Assembly (NCBI RefSeq): GCF_041435015.1 | Contig: NZ_CP107989.1 | Location: forward strand, 9,114,001 to 9,178,000 | Origin: Streptomyces canus | GTDB taxonomy: Bacteria; Actinomycetota; Actinomycetes; Streptomycetales; Streptomycetaceae | DNA length: 64,000 bases | Reading direction: 5' to 3' | Part shown: in pieces, positions 44,949 through 53,510 of the stretch | How positions within the stretch are numbered: the stretch's first letter is position 1 | Layout: each line of letters begins with the position of its first letter | Program-made: the position numbers and the translations under genes | The notes under the pieces: generated by a model | The model's database searches: none | What the model was told of the DNA's origin: nothing | Seen by the model: only the letters and a program-made list of their open reading frames with translations

Positions 44949-45344
44949 TCAGGCGGAGTGGTCCTCGGGGGCGACGTGCGCGCCCCAGTCGGCGGTCGTG
45001 CCGTTCTCGGCGGCCTCGACGACCGCGAGATGGGTCATGAAGGTGCGTGGCCCGGCCCCGTGCCAGTGCCACTCGCCCGGCTCGATCCACACCGTGTCAC
45101 CCGCGCGGACCGGCTCGACGGCACCGCCCCTGCGCTGCACCAGCCCCTCGCCCTCCAGGACATGCAGCACCTGGCCGTGCGGATGGCGGTGCCACGCGGT
45201 GTGCGCGCCGGGCGCGAAATGGACGTTGAACATCCGCAGCCGGGACGGCGAGGCGGGCGCGGCGATCTCGTCGAGCCACACCGTCCCCGTGAAGTTCTCG
45301 GCCGGACCCTGCCGGCTCTCCGGGCGCTGTCGGGTGATCTGCAC
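44949..45344 (-). CDS. Single-domain cupin protein
   Basis: A 131-residue cupin. Motif 1 is AWHRHPHGQVLHVLEGEGLV (His ligands) and motif 2 is GDTVWIEPGEWHWHG. It is the size of quercetinase- or carboxymuconolactone-partner-type single cupins. GTG 45344 is 14 bp downstream of the TetR stop. It probably binds a divalent metal and acts on a small ring or keto compound. Confidence 0.85.
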   Translation of the reverse strand: MQITRQRPESRQGPAENFTGTVWLDEIAAPASPSRLRMFNVHFAPGAHTAWHRHPHGQVLHVLEGEGLVQRRGGAVEPVRAGDTVWIEPGEWHWHGAGPRTFMTHLAVVEAAENGTTADWGAHVAPEDHSA

Positions 45345-45358
45345 GTGGGTCGACTCCC

Positions 45359-45922
45359 TTACGAGGACGGTGGTGTGAGCAGGGAGAGCAGACCCCGTAC
45401 GCCCGTGTCGAACGCGGCGGGCGAGCCGGACGCGCGGGCGAGGACATAGCCGCCCTGGACCGTCGCGAGAACGGTCGCCGCGATCTCCTCGCCGTCCAGC
45501 GAGGACGCGAACTGGCCCTGTTCCTTACCCTCTTCGACGATCCCGGCGATGCGCTCACGGATCCAGTCGATCGTCTCGTCGACGGGCGCGCGCAATTCGT
45601 CGCTGGCGATGACGTCCGGGTCCATCGTGAGCCGGCCGATCGGGCAACCGCGCAACACGTCCCGCTCACGCCGCAGATACGCCTCGATGCGCTCGTACGG
45701 CGTGCCGGGCCCGCCGAGTACTCCCTCCGCGGTAGTCCGCAAGTCCTCGGCGGTCCGCCGGATCGCGGCCAGGGCCAGGTCGGGCTTGCCCTTGAAGTGG
45801 TGGTACATGCTGCCCTGTCCGGCCCCCGCACGCTCCAGGATCGCCTTGGGGCTGGTCCCCACATAGCCGCGCTCCCACAGGAGCTCACGGGTGGACTCGA
45901 TCAGTCGGTCCGAAGTGCTCAT
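45359..45922 (-). CDS. TetR-family repressor
   Basis: A 187-residue TetR regulator. The helix-turn-helix is RLIESTRELLWERGYVGTSP with AILERAGAGQGSMYHHFKGK (residues 6-45); the C-terminal ligand-binding helices contain RERDVLRGCPIGRLTMDPD. It leads the cupin/DUF4865/phosphotriesterase genes, all on the same strand. The palindrome at 45931-45950 lies just upstream, so autorepression with the three downstream genes is expected. Confidence 0.92.
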   Translation of the reverse strand: MSTSDRLIESTRELLWERGYVGTSPKAILERAGAGQGSMYHHFKGKPDLALAAIRRTAEDLRTTAEGVLGGPGTPYERIEAYLRRERDVLRGCPIGRLTMDPDVIASDELRAPVDETIDWIRERIAGIVEEGKEQGQFASSLDGEEIAATVLATVQGGYVLARASGSPAAFDTGVRGLLSLLTPPSS

Positions 45923-45930
45923 GCGCTCAC

Positions 45931-45950
45931 TGTACATACTAGTAGTTACA
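45931..45950. promoter_or_regulatory. TetR operator candidate, 20-bp dyad
   Basis: TGTACATACTAGTAGTTACA is symmetric at 16 of 20 positions: a perfect TACTAGTA core flanked by TGTA and TACA. It starts 8 bases upstream of the TetR start codon, as expected for a self-regulating operator, and could also reach the divergent SHOCT/ABC operon. Confidence 0.75.
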
Positions 45951-46077
45951 GAAGTCGAGGCCGTCTCGTACTCCCCAGGAGGTATCCGCACTGCCGCTGT
46001 CCGTACGACGACCCGGCCCCCTCTCCGGAGCCAGTCTCGAGTCATCACGACAAGACCCACCAAGGAGATGACTCGAG

Positions 46078-46371
46078 ATGCAGACACTCGCGCACTGGGA
46101 CGGCGGCCCCGGCCCGTGGATCCTCTTCTTCCCGCTGATCTGGGCGGCCGTCGTGCTCGGCGTCGTCACCGTCCTGCGCCGCACCGTCCGGCGCGGCCAC
46201 CGCGGACCGTGGCGCCCCATGGCCGACGCCGCCCCCTCCGGCGACTCACCGATCGCCATGCTCGGCCGCCGCTTCGCCTCGGGCGAGATCGACGAGGACG
46301 AGTACTGGCGCCGGCTGTCCGTCCTGGACGAGCAGTTCGGCCGTACGGCGGGCAAGGGCGGTGCGGCATGA
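46078..46371 (+). CDS. Small membrane protein with SHOCT domain
   Basis: A 97-residue protein. One membrane helix (ILFFPLIWAAVVLGVVTVL, residues 15-33) is followed by a basic stretch and a C-terminal SHOCT motif (PIAMLGRRFASGEIDEDEYW, residues 58-77), with its terminal helix. SHOCT proteins are short bridging or regulatory modules. ATG 46078 follows CAAGGAG. It leads an ABC transporter unit and overlaps the ATPase gene by 4 bp. Confidence 0.85.
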   Translation: MQTLAHWDGGPGPWILFFPLIWAAVVLGVVTVLRRTVRRGHRGPWRPMADAAPSGDSPIAMLGRRFASGEIDEDEYWRRLSVLDEQFGRTAGKGGAA

Positions 46372-47126
46372 CCGCCACGACCGCCTCGACGAGGACGCTG
46401 CCGGCCGCCCGGGTGGTCGACGCCGTGAAGGTGTACGGCAGCGGCGACACCGGGGTGCGGGCCCTGGACGGGGTGAGCGTCGACTTTCCGGCCGGCCGCT
46501 TCACCGCGATCATGGGGCCCTCGGGCTCCGGCAAGTCCACCCTCATGCACTGCGCGGCCGGCCTCGACACGCTCACCGAGGGCGCCTCCTACATCGGCGA
46601 CACGGACCTCGGCTCGCTCGACGACCGCCGCCTGACCCTGCTGCGCCGGGACCGCGTCGGCTTCGTCTTCCAGGCGTTCAACCTGGTGCCGACGCTGACC
46701 GTCGAGGAGAACATCAGGCTGCCGCTGGACCTCGCGGGAGGCAAGGGCGACCCGGAGTGGATCGACGCGCTGATCGAGGTCGTCGGCCTGCGCGACCGGC
46801 TCCGGCACCGGCCGGCCGAGCTGTCCGGCGGACAGCAGCAACGCGTCGCCGTGGCCCGGGCGTTCGCCGGCCGGCCGGACGTCGTCTTCGCCGACGAGCC
46901 CACCGGGAACCTCGACTCCCGCTCCGGCGGCGAGGTCCTCGGCCTCCTCGGCAGGACCGTGCGCCGGACGGCCCGCACGGTCGTCATGGTCACCCACGAC
47001 CCGGTCGCCGCCGCCCACGCCGACGAGGTCGTCTTCCTCGCCGACGGGCGCCTGGTGGACCGTATGGAATCCCCCACCGCCGACCGGGTCCTGGACCGCC
47101 TGAAGGCCTTCGAGGTGCCCTCATGA
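46368..47126 (+). CDS. ABC transporter ATP-binding protein (MacB/LolD type)
   Basis: A 252-residue ATPase. Walker A is GPSGSGKST (near residue 49), the signature is LSGGQQQR, and Walker B is VVFADEPTGNLDSRSG with the Glu and the family's NLDS. The H-loop is VMVTHDP. It overlaps the SHOCT gene (ATGA) and the permease gene. Partner of the FtsX-like permease below; exporters of this group move lipoproteins, peptides or drugs, or act as mechanotransmitters. Confidence 0.95.
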   Translation: MTATTASTRTLPAARVVDAVKVYGSGDTGVRALDGVSVDFPAGRFTAIMGPSGSGKSTLMHCAAGLDTLTEGASYIGDTDLGSLDDRRLTLLRRDRVGFVFQAFNLVPTLTVEENIRLPLDLAGGKGDPEWIDALIEVVGLRDRLRHRPAELSGGQQQRVAVARAFAGRPDVVFADEPTGNLDSRSGGEVLGLLGRTVRRTARTVVMVTHDPVAAAHADEVVFLADGRLVDRMESPTADRVLDRLKAFEVPS

Positions 47127-49684
47127 ACGCCTCCGTACGGCTGAGCATGTCCTCCCTGCGCGCCCACAAGCGGCGCTTCGCGGGGACCTTCCTCGCGGTG
47201 TTCCTCGGCGTGGCGTTCCTCGCCGGGACGCTCGTCATGGGCGACACGCTCCGCGCCGGCTTCGACACCATGTTCGGCAACGCGACCAGCGGCACCGACG
47301 CCGTGGTCCGCAGCGCCGAGGCCATCACCACGCCGGGGGAGAGCCAGGGGGTGCGCGAGCCGGTCGACACCGATCTGGTCAGGACCGTCGAGCAGGTCCC
47401 CGGTGTCGCGGCGGCCGTCCCCGACATCCAGGGGGCGGGCCAGTTGATCGGCGCCGACGGCAAGCCCATCGGCGGCCAGGGCCCACCCACCGTGGCCGGC
47501 AACTGGATCGACGACCCCGAGCTCAACCCGTACCGATTCGCCGAAGGCCGTCCACCGAAGAGGTCCGGAGAGGTCGTCGTCAACCGCGGCACCGCCGAGC
47601 GGGGCGATCTGAGGATCGGCGACACGACGATCCTGCGTACACCCGACCCCGTCGAGGTGACGATCGTCGGCCTCGCGACCTTCGGCGGCGAGGACGGCAT
47701 GGCCCAGGTGACCTTCACCGGCATGACGCTGTCCGACGCCGAGAAGTACCTCACGGCCGGGCCCGGGGAGGCGTCGAGCATCCAGGTGCGGGCGGGTCCG
47801 GGCGTCGGTCAGCAGGAGCTCGTCGACCGGTTGACTCCCGTGCTGCCCAGGGGTGTCGAGGCGATCACCGGTCAGGAGTCGACCGAAGAGAACACCGATA
47901 TGATCTCCAGCCAGTTCCTGGACATCTTCACGACCTTCCTGCTGGTCTTCTCGGGCGTGGCCCTCCTGGTCGCCACCTTCTCCATCCACAACACCTTCGC
48001 GATCGTCGTGGCCCAACGCACCCGCGAGAACGCCCTGTTGCGGGCTCTTGGTGCCTCCCGCCGTCAGGTCACGGCGTCCACCCTGACCGAGGCGAGCGTG
48101 GTCGCGGTGACCGCGTCGGCCGCGGGCCTCGCGGGCGGCATCGGCATCGCCGCCGGGCTCCAGGCACTGTTCCCGGCGATCGGATTCCCCTTCCCCGAGG
48201 GCGACTTGGTGGTCAGTGCGCTGTCCATGGTGCTGCCGCTGGTGGTCGGCATCATCGTCTGCCTGGGTTCCGCGCTGCTGCCCGCCGTACGCGCGGGCCG
48301 CACCGCACCGCTCGCCGCGCTGCGCGAGACGGCCGTCGACCATTCGGGCGCATCCCGTGTCCGAGCGGTCATCGGCGGGGGGCTGGCGGCACTCGCGGTG
48401 GCCGTGACGCTCACCGGCGTCCTGGTCTCGCCGTCCCTCTGGCTCGCGGGAGCCGGTGCCGTAACGGCCCTGGCCGCCTTCGTGGTCCTCGGCCCGGTCG
48501 CCTCCACGACAGCCGTACGGGTCATCGGTGTCCCCCTCGACCGGCTCCGCGGGGTCACGGGCTCCCTCGCCCGGCGCAACGCCCTGCGCAGCCCCAGGCG
48601 AACGGCCGCCACCGCGAGCGCGCTGATGATCGGCGTGTCCGTGGTCTGCCTGTTCACGGTGTTCGGAGCGTCCCTGAAGGCCACCATGGACCAGACGGTG
48701 TCCCGGTCGTTCGCGGGCGATGTCGCCGTCAGCACCCCCTCGTTCGGCGCGGGCGGCAGCGGTCTCAGCCCGCGGCTCGCCGGAGCGGTCCAGCAACTGC
48801 CCGAGGTGGACACGGCGGTGGGCCTCGGTCGCGGTGTCGCCGAAGTCGACGGCAAGGGGCGCGCGTTGACCGTCACCGACCCGCTCGCACTGGAGCGCAC
48901 CTTCGACCTCGGCAAGGTCCGGGGCTCCCTGAGCGACCTCGGCACCGACGGCATCGCCATCACCGAGAAGGAAGCGGAGAAGCAGGGCCTCACGACCGGC
49001 GACAAGGCCCGGCTCACCTTCACCGACGGCATGAAGGACACCTTCACGGTCCGCGCGGTCTACGGGCAGTCCGAGCTGGCGGGGGACTACGTCATCACCC
49101 GCGCGGCCTGGGCCCCGCACCGCACGCAGGACTCCGACACGCTCGTCGCGGTCTCCTTCAAGGACGGCGTGAGCACCGGCGCGGGCAAGGCGGCGGTGGA
49201 GAAGGTGGCGGCGCGGTACGGCGATCCCGAGGTGCAGACCCGCGACGAGTACGCGCAGTCCTCGGCGGCTGGCATCGACATGATGCTCACCCTGGTCTAC
49301 GCGCTGCTCGCCCTCGCGGTCCTCATCGCTCTATTGGGCATCGCCAACACGCTGACCCTGGCGATCCACGAGCGCACCCGGGAACTGGGTCTGCTGAGGG
49401 CCGTGGGCCAGACCCGCTCACAGCTTCGCGCGATGGTCCGCTGGGAGTCGGTCCTGGTAGCCGCGTTCGGCACGGCCGGCGGACTCGCCCTCGGCGCCTT
49501 CCTCGGCTGGGTCCTGGTCAAGGCCTCGGACGGTGCGAGCGACAGCGCCTTCGTCTTCGCGATGCCACCCCTGCAACTCGCGGTGGTGGCCCTGGTGGGC
49601 CTCGCCGCGGGAGCCCTCGCAGGCCTGCGCCCGGCTCGGCGCGCGGCCCGTCTGGACGTCCTGCGGGCGATCGCCACCGAGTGA
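47123..49684 (+). CDS. FtsX-like (MacB-type) permease, double domain
   Basis: An 853-residue permease with two FtsX domains. The N-terminal helix (residues 20-41) precedes a long extracytoplasmic domain to about residue 265, then FtsX helices with TRENALLRALGASRRQVTAS. A second half with its own large outside domain (residues 510-720) ends in the C-terminal FtsX helices and RTRELGLLRAVGQTRSQLRAM. This is the Streptomyces form of antimicrobial peptide or lipoprotein exporters. It overlaps the ATPase gene by ATGA. Its last 21 codons are repeated exactly 162 bp downstream. Confidence 0.93.
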   Translation: MNASVRLSMSSLRAHKRRFAGTFLAVFLGVAFLAGTLVMGDTLRAGFDTMFGNATSGTDAVVRSAEAITTPGESQGVREPVDTDLVRTVEQVPGVAAAVPDIQGAGQLIGADGKPIGGQGPPTVAGNWIDDPELNPYRFAEGRPPKRSGEVVVNRGTAERGDLRIGDTTILRTPDPVEVTIVGLATFGGEDGMAQVTFTGMTLSDAEKYLTAGPGEASSIQVRAGPGVGQQELVDRLTPVLPRGVEAITGQESTEENTDMISSQFLDIFTTFLLVFSGVALLVATFSIHNTFAIVVAQRTRENALLRALGASRRQVTASTLTEASVVAVTASAAGLAGGIGIAAGLQALFPAIGFPFPEGDLVVSALSMVLPLVVGIIVCLGSALLPAVRAGRTAPLAALRETAVDHSGASRVRAVIGGGLAALAVAVTLTGVLVSPSLWLAGAGAVTALAAFVVLGPVASTTAVRVIGVPLDRLRGVTGSLARRNALRSPRRTAATASALMIGVSVVCLFTVFGASLKATMDQTVSRSFAGDVAVSTPSFGAGGSGLSPRLAGAVQQLPEVDTAVGLGRGVAEVDGKGRALTVTDPLALERTFDLGKVRGSLSDLGTDGIAITEKEAEKQGLTTGDKARLTFTDGMKDTFTVRAVYGQSELAGDYVITRAAWAPHRTQDSDTLVAVSFKDGVSTGAGKAAVEKVAARYGDPEVQTRDEYAQSSAAGIDMMLTLVYALLALAVLIALLGIANTLTLAIHERTRELGLLRAVGQTRSQLRAMVRWESVLVAAFGTAGGLALGAFLGWVLVKASDGASDSAFVFAMPPLQLAVVALVGLAAGALAGLRPARRAARLDVLRAIATE

Positions 49685-49853
49685 CGGGCAACGTCTCAGC
49701 CACGCGCACTGCAAGGGCGCGTCGACCGTGAGTGAGCAGGAGGGGCGCGCCGGTGCCGGGACGGCGAACGCGTGGGGTCCCGAGGCCTGCGCCCGGCTCG
49801 GCGCGCGGCCCGTCTGGACGTCCTGCGGGCGATCGCCACCGAGTGACGGGCAA
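49621..49853 (+). repeat. 71-bp direct repeat: duplicated 3' end of the FtsX-like gene
   Basis: Bases 49621-49691 (the last 21 codons, the stop and 7 bases beyond) recur exactly at 49783-49853. A second shared block, GGAGGGGCGCGCCGGTGCCG and onward, occurs near 49739 and again near 49893, offset by 154 rather than 162 bases. The whole stretch therefore looks like a tandem duplication that has since drifted. The second copy has no start codon and is not expressed as a gene. Confidence 0.9.
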
Positions 49854-49902
49854 GGGCCCACCCATGCCCGGCGCATCGGCGGCGGGCGAGCCGGAGGGGC
49901 GC

Positions 49903-49970
49903 GCCGGTGCCGGGACGACGAACGCGCGGGGGCCCGAGGGGCTGAGCGCGGCCGTCGTCCCGGCACCGGC
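49903..49970. terminator. 18-bp perfect inverted repeat with 32-base spacer
   Basis: GCCGGTGCCGGGACGACG (49903-49920) and its exact reverse complement (49953-49970) flank a GC-rich spacer. It lies between the convergent FtsX-like and RsbW-like genes, so it could end transcripts from both sides. The long spacer makes it weaker than the other terminators in the window. Apart from this and the direct repeat I see nothing in 49685-50021. Confidence 0.55.
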
Positions 49971-50021
49971 TGAAAGCACCTCGCGGGCGAACGAGCGAAA
50001 GGAGGAGTCGTCACCGCCCGG

Positions 50022-50543
50022 TCAGCCGGCAACGGCGGACCGGGCGGGAGCGTGTTCGGGCCTGCGGCCGTCGACCCGCACCTCGGCGTACCTGAGCGCG
50101 GTCTTGTCAAGGACGGTGCGCCGCTGCGGCCGTGCGGCGGAGGGCGTCGGCAATGTGAACCACACGGCCTTCCCCGACTCGCCGTCCGGCCGGACACCCC
50201 AGCTCTCGCTGACCGCGGCGACCATCGCGAGCCCTCGCCCGCACGTGGCGAGCGGCTCGGTGTCCTTGATGTCGGCCACGACCGGCAGACGCGGGTCGTG
50301 GTCGTGCACCGAGACCGTGAGCCGGTCGAGCAGCAGCTCGATCTCCACGGTGCACGTCTTGTCGGGCTGGGCATGGCGGTGGACGTTGGTCAAAAGCTCC
50401 GTCACACCGAGCACGGCCCGGTCTATGAGGGGATCCATATGCCAGTAGCGCAACTGCGCGGAAAGGATTCTGCGGACCTGGCCGATCCGCGACGGCAGGG
50501 CTTGAAGCTCCACCGTGCAGTGCCTGCTCGGATAACTGATCAC
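50022..50543 (-). CDS. RsbW-like HATPase (anti-sigma-factor kinase family)
   Basis: A 173-residue protein with the GHKL ATP-binding fold of RsbW/SpoIIAB-type kinases: AVLGVTELLTNVHRHAQP (N box, near residue 50), HDHDPRLP and CGRGLAMVAAVSESWGV (G box). Streptomyces has many of these, some linked to sigma factors. GTG 50543 gives the usual ISYPSRHC start and has GGGGAG upstream. About 35 C-terminal residues are Arg/Pro-rich and variable. No sigma or anti-anti-sigma partner is coded next to it. Confidence 0.85.
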   Translation of the reverse strand: MISYPSRHCTVELQALPSRIGQVRRILSAQLRYWHMDPLIDRAVLGVTELLTNVHRHAQPDKTCTVEIELLLDRLTVSVHDHDPRLPVVADIKDTEPLATCGRGLAMVAAVSESWGVRPDGESGKAVWFTLPTPSAARPQRRTVLDKTALRYAEVRVDGRRPEHAPARSAVAG

Positions 50544-50729
50544 GGCTGCGACTCCCCGACGTGAGGTCCGGAAGAACACGGAGTTCGGATCGATCCAGCA
50601 GGTGCCTGCGTGAAAACGGCCGCCTGCTGTCGTGCCCGGCGGGCTGGTTCGCAGCGTGATCGCCGGTTAACCCAGAGTGATGTGAGATCAGCGTGACGCA
50701 GGAGGCGAGATACCGCAACTCGCGGTGAC

Positions 50730-51053
50730 TCAGCCGCTACGGCCCGCAGCCCTGCGTACCGCCTCGATGAACCGGCGTGCGGCGGGCGGCCCCGGTTCGC
50801 CGGGAGCAGGGTCGTGATCGCCCAGGGTCAGCAGATACCGGTTGCCGTTGAGGTCCGCGAGGGCCCGGTCGTCCGCCGCGAACCAGGGCTTGGAGGCGCG
50901 CACCGCCTGCACGGGTGCGCTGTCGATCTCGCTGCCGTAACTGGTGAGCAGTTCCAGTCGGCCGTCGTTGATCCGGACCTGACCGGCCCGGGTGAGTGAG
51001 CGCAACCTCTTCCCGATCCGCACGCCCGTAGCCGTGAACTCCGGCTCCGCCAT
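50730..51053 (-). CDS. Conserved small protein of unknown function
   Basis: A 107-residue protein (MAEPEFTATGVRIGKRLRSL start) with a predicted beta-strand-rich middle (RINDGRLELLTSYGSEIDSA, then NRYLLTLGDHD). ATG 51053 follows a GGGGCGGGG stretch. I do not recognise a family. It is followed upstream by a divergent promoter region for the Cds1-like gene. Confidence 0.6.
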   Translation of the reverse strand: MAEPEFTATGVRIGKRLRSLTRAGQVRINDGRLELLTSYGSEIDSAPVQAVRASKPWFAADDRALADLNGNRYLLTLGDHDPAPGEPGPPAARRFIEAVRRAAGRSG

Positions 51054-51318
51054 GCCGCCCCGCCCCCTTGTGAGCGTCGGTGTGCCGGCCCGTCGCTCCC
51101 GCGTGGGCCGAGAGCCGGCTCCTGTCGTGATCCAGTGTGCGCCCCCGTGCGAGACATCCGTCCCGTCCGGTGCAGTCTGCCCGCCACGGGCGTCCAGCAC
51201 CAGTGCGCATGACATCTCGCCGGGGGCGCCCGGAGCACTCGTCCGAATGCGCCCCCGTGGCACGTTCCGTTGTGACCCCAGGGGTGTCTTTGGGGCGCTC
51301 AAAGGTGTGTTTATGCAG

Positions 51319-51347
51319 GTGAGAAGCGTGCGGAAGGTGTCTATGAT
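51319..51347 (+). promoter_or_regulatory. Candidate promoter of the Cds1-like gene
   Basis: GTGAGA (51319-51324) and TATGAT (51342-51347), separated by 17 bases, resemble a sigma-70-type -35/-10 pair, about 54 bases before the start codon. The rest of the 347-bp region between 51054 and 51400 shows no gene or repeat. Confidence 0.5.
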
Positions 51348-51400
51348 CGAACCATCGGCCGCGCGACGCGCCGTCGGCGCGAAGTGTTAGGAGCCCCGCC

Positions 51401-52546
51401 GTGAGCACCCCTCAGCAGACCCGGACCGGCGACACCCTCGATATCGACCGCAGTGACACCGCCTATCGCGGCTGGCTGAAAGAAGCCGTCCGCAAGGTCC
51501 AGGCCGATGCCAACCGCTCGGCCGACACACATCTTCTGCGCTTCCCGCTCCCGGAGATGTGGGGCATCGACCTGTACCTCAAGGACGAGTCGACCCACCC
51601 GACCGGCAGCCTCAAGCACCGGCTCGCCCGTTCGCTCTTCCTCTACGGCCTGTGCAATGGCTGGATCCGGCCGGGCCGCCCGGTGATCGAGGCGTCCAGC
51701 GGCTCCACGGCCGTGTCCGAGGCGTACTTCGCGAAGCTGATCGGCGTGCCCTTCATCGCGGTCATGCCGCGCACGACGAGCGCCGAGAAGATCCGCCTCA
51801 TCGAGTTCCACGGCGGCCGGTGCCACTTCGTCGACGACCCGCGCACGATGTACGAGGAGTCCGCCCGCCTCGCGGTGGAGACCGGCGGCCACTACATGGA
51901 CCAGTTCACCTACGCGGAACGGGCCACGGACTGGCGCGGCAACAACAACATCGCCGAATCCATCTTCCGCCAACTGGAGTGGGAGCGTTTCCCGGAGCCC
52001 GCGTGGATCGTCGCCACGGCCGGCACCGGAGGCACCTCGGCGACCATCGCCCGGTACGTCCACTACATGCAGCACGACACCCGCATCTGTGTGGCCGATC
52101 CGGAGAACTCCTGTTTCTTCGAGGGCTGGACCACCGGCGATCCGGACGTCACATGTGACTGCGGCTCGCGCATCGAGGGCATCGGCCGGCCGCGCATGGA
52201 GCCGAGCTTCGTGCCCGGGGCGATCGACCGCATGATGAAGGTCCCCGACGCGGCCAGCGTCGCCGCAGTCCGAGCCCTGGAGCGGACCATCGGCCGCAGG
52301 GCGGGCGGCTCGACCGGCACCGGACTGTGGAGCGCGCTGAAGATCATCGCCGAGATGGTGGCCGAAGGACGCCGGGGGAGCGTCGTCACCCTGCTCTGTG
52401 ACCCTGGCGACCGGTACCTGGACAAGTACTACTCGGACGCGTGGCTGGCCGAGCAGGGCCTGGACATCGAGCCGTACACGGCGGCGATCGCCGCGCTGCT
52501 GGAGACGGGGGTCTGGCCCGGCCAGGTCTCGCCCGGCCCGTCCTAG
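51401..52546 (+). CDS. cds1: PLP-dependent cysteine synthase-fold enzyme, Cds1-like (cysteine desulfhydrase)
   Basis: A 381-residue fold-type II PLP enzyme. The PLP lysine is in [11 protein letters not shown] near residue 71, the substrate loop is [21 protein letters not shown], and the phosphate-binding [14 protein letters not shown] (near residue 208) is characteristic. Resemblance to mycobacterial Cds1, which releases H2S from cysteine, is stronger than to CysK/CysM because of the extended N-terminus and the [13 protein letters not shown] block. GTG 51401 follows AGGAG. Convergent with a decayed glyoxalase-fold gene. Confidence 0.78.
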   Translation: MSTPQQTRTGDTLDIDRSDTAYRGWLKEAVRKVQADANRSADTHLLRFPLPEMWGIDLYLKDESTHPTGSLKHRLARSLFLYGLCNGWIRPGRPVIEASSGSTAVSEAYFAKLIGVPFIAVMPRTTSAEKIRLIEFHGGRCHFVDDPRTMYEESARLAVETGGHYMDQFTYAERATDWRGNNNIAESIFRQLEWERFPEPAWIVATAGTGGTSATIARYVHYMQHDTRICVADPENSCFFEGWTTGDPDVTCDCGSRIEGIGRPRMEPSFVPGAIDRMMKVPDAASVAAVRALERTIGRRAGGSTGTGLWSALKIIAEMVAEGRRGSVVTLLCDPGDRYLDKYYSDAWLAEQGLDIEPYTAAIAALLETGVWPGQVSPGPS

Positions 52547-52888
52547 TGCCGGTGGGGTGCGCGTCGGGCTGACCCGCAGACCTCGTTGCCCCCCGGATCG
52601 GCCGGCCCGGTCCACGACGTGTCACCGCTCTGTCCGACGCCCTCGCATCGGGCGCCGGAGGCGAGGGTGCGTTCGGTCTCGGCCCGGTCTCCGTGCCCGG
52701 CGTCGGATCGAGGTGCAGGCGGTTCTTGACGATCTTGCGGTCCGTCACCGGCATGAAGCAGATGCCCACCGCCGCGCCATCGTCCGGCCCGACCACGACC
52801 TCCGCTCCCGCTCGGACAGGATCCGCCGGCGCAGCACCCCGGCCCAGAACCGTGCCAGGGCGGGCAGGTCGCGGGCGTCGATCACCAT
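52543..52888 (-). pseudogene. Frameshifted VOC (glyoxalase-fold) gene
   Basis: Three parts of one VOC-family protein can be read in different frames of the minus strand. The N-terminal part, MVIDARDLPALARFWAGVL (from 52888), is followed in another frame by VVVGPDDGAAVGICFMPV and KIVKNRLHLDPTPGTE, and in a further frame by GDTSWTGPADPGGNEVC up to a stop at 52543. The order matches intact glyoxalase-like proteins, so at least two frameshifts have inactivated it. It overlaps the Cds1-like gene's stop by a few bases. Confidence 0.8.
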
Positions 52889-52979
52889 GCTGTGCAGCGA
52901 GACAGGCAGACCGAGCGGTGTCCCCGGTGGGGAACGGGACAAGCCTTGGGGCACCCAGGGTCCCTGGAGGACGCCCCGA

Positions 52980-53459
52980 CTAGGACCCCTGCGCCGCGAG
53001 CCGCCGGTCCAGGGTCCGGACCGCGTCCCGGAAGGCCCGCCCCAGCCCCGCGCGCCCGAGCCTGGCGACGACGCGGAACGCCGCCGTGCCGTCCACGGCG
53101 AACGTCCAGCGCACATGGGTGCCCGCCCCGGCGGGAGTGAGCCGCCACTCCTCGGCGATGGCGCGGGCACCGGGAGCGTTGGCCACGTCGACCCGGTAGG
53201 CGTACAGCTCGGGGGCCTTCGCCGCGAGAACCGTCTCCTGGAAGCGCCCGCCGCCCTTGAGGTGGATCTCCCGGGTCGAGCCGTCCCCGGTCGAGCGGGC
53301 CAGCGTCACCGCGGAGAACCATTCCTCCCAGCCCGGTACGTCCTCGGCGAGCGCCCGGTGAACGGCCTCCGGCGGGGCGGACATCTGCTGGGCGAACACC
53401 AGCCGTACCGGCGCGGTCCCGATGAAGTCGAGCCCCACCTCACGCAGTTGGTGAACCAT
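52980..53459 (-). CDS. SRPBCC-fold (polyketide cyclase/dehydrase-like) protein
   Basis: A 159-residue protein with the helix-grip fold: an opening strand VRLVFAQQMSAPPEAVHRALAE, the WEEWFSAVTLARSTG region, EEWRLTPAGAGTHVRWTFAVD and a long C-terminal helix (FRDAVRTLDRRLA). This type binds hydrophobic ligands and is uncharacterised. ATG 53459 follows AGGGGGTG at 8 bases. It lies 91 bp from the decayed VOC gene on the same strand and 51 bp from the DeoR gene. Confidence 0.8.
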   Translation of the reverse strand: MVHQLREVGLDFIGTAPVRLVFAQQMSAPPEAVHRALAEDVPGWEEWFSAVTLARSTGDGSTREIHLKGGGRFQETVLAAKAPELYAYRVDVANAPGARAIAEEWRLTPAGAGTHVRWTFAVDGTAAFRVVARLGRAGLGRAFRDAVRTLDRRLAAQGS

Positions 53460-53510
53460 GGACACACCCCCTGGCCTCGAACGGGAAGTGTCACCCTAAC
53501 TGACGCTCAG

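Noticed and set aside
46361..47122. N-terminal extension of the FtsX-like permease frame upstream of 47123
   Set aside because: It lies in another frame of the ATPase gene and lacks motifs; the ATG at 47123 overlaps the ATPase stop as expected for the operon.
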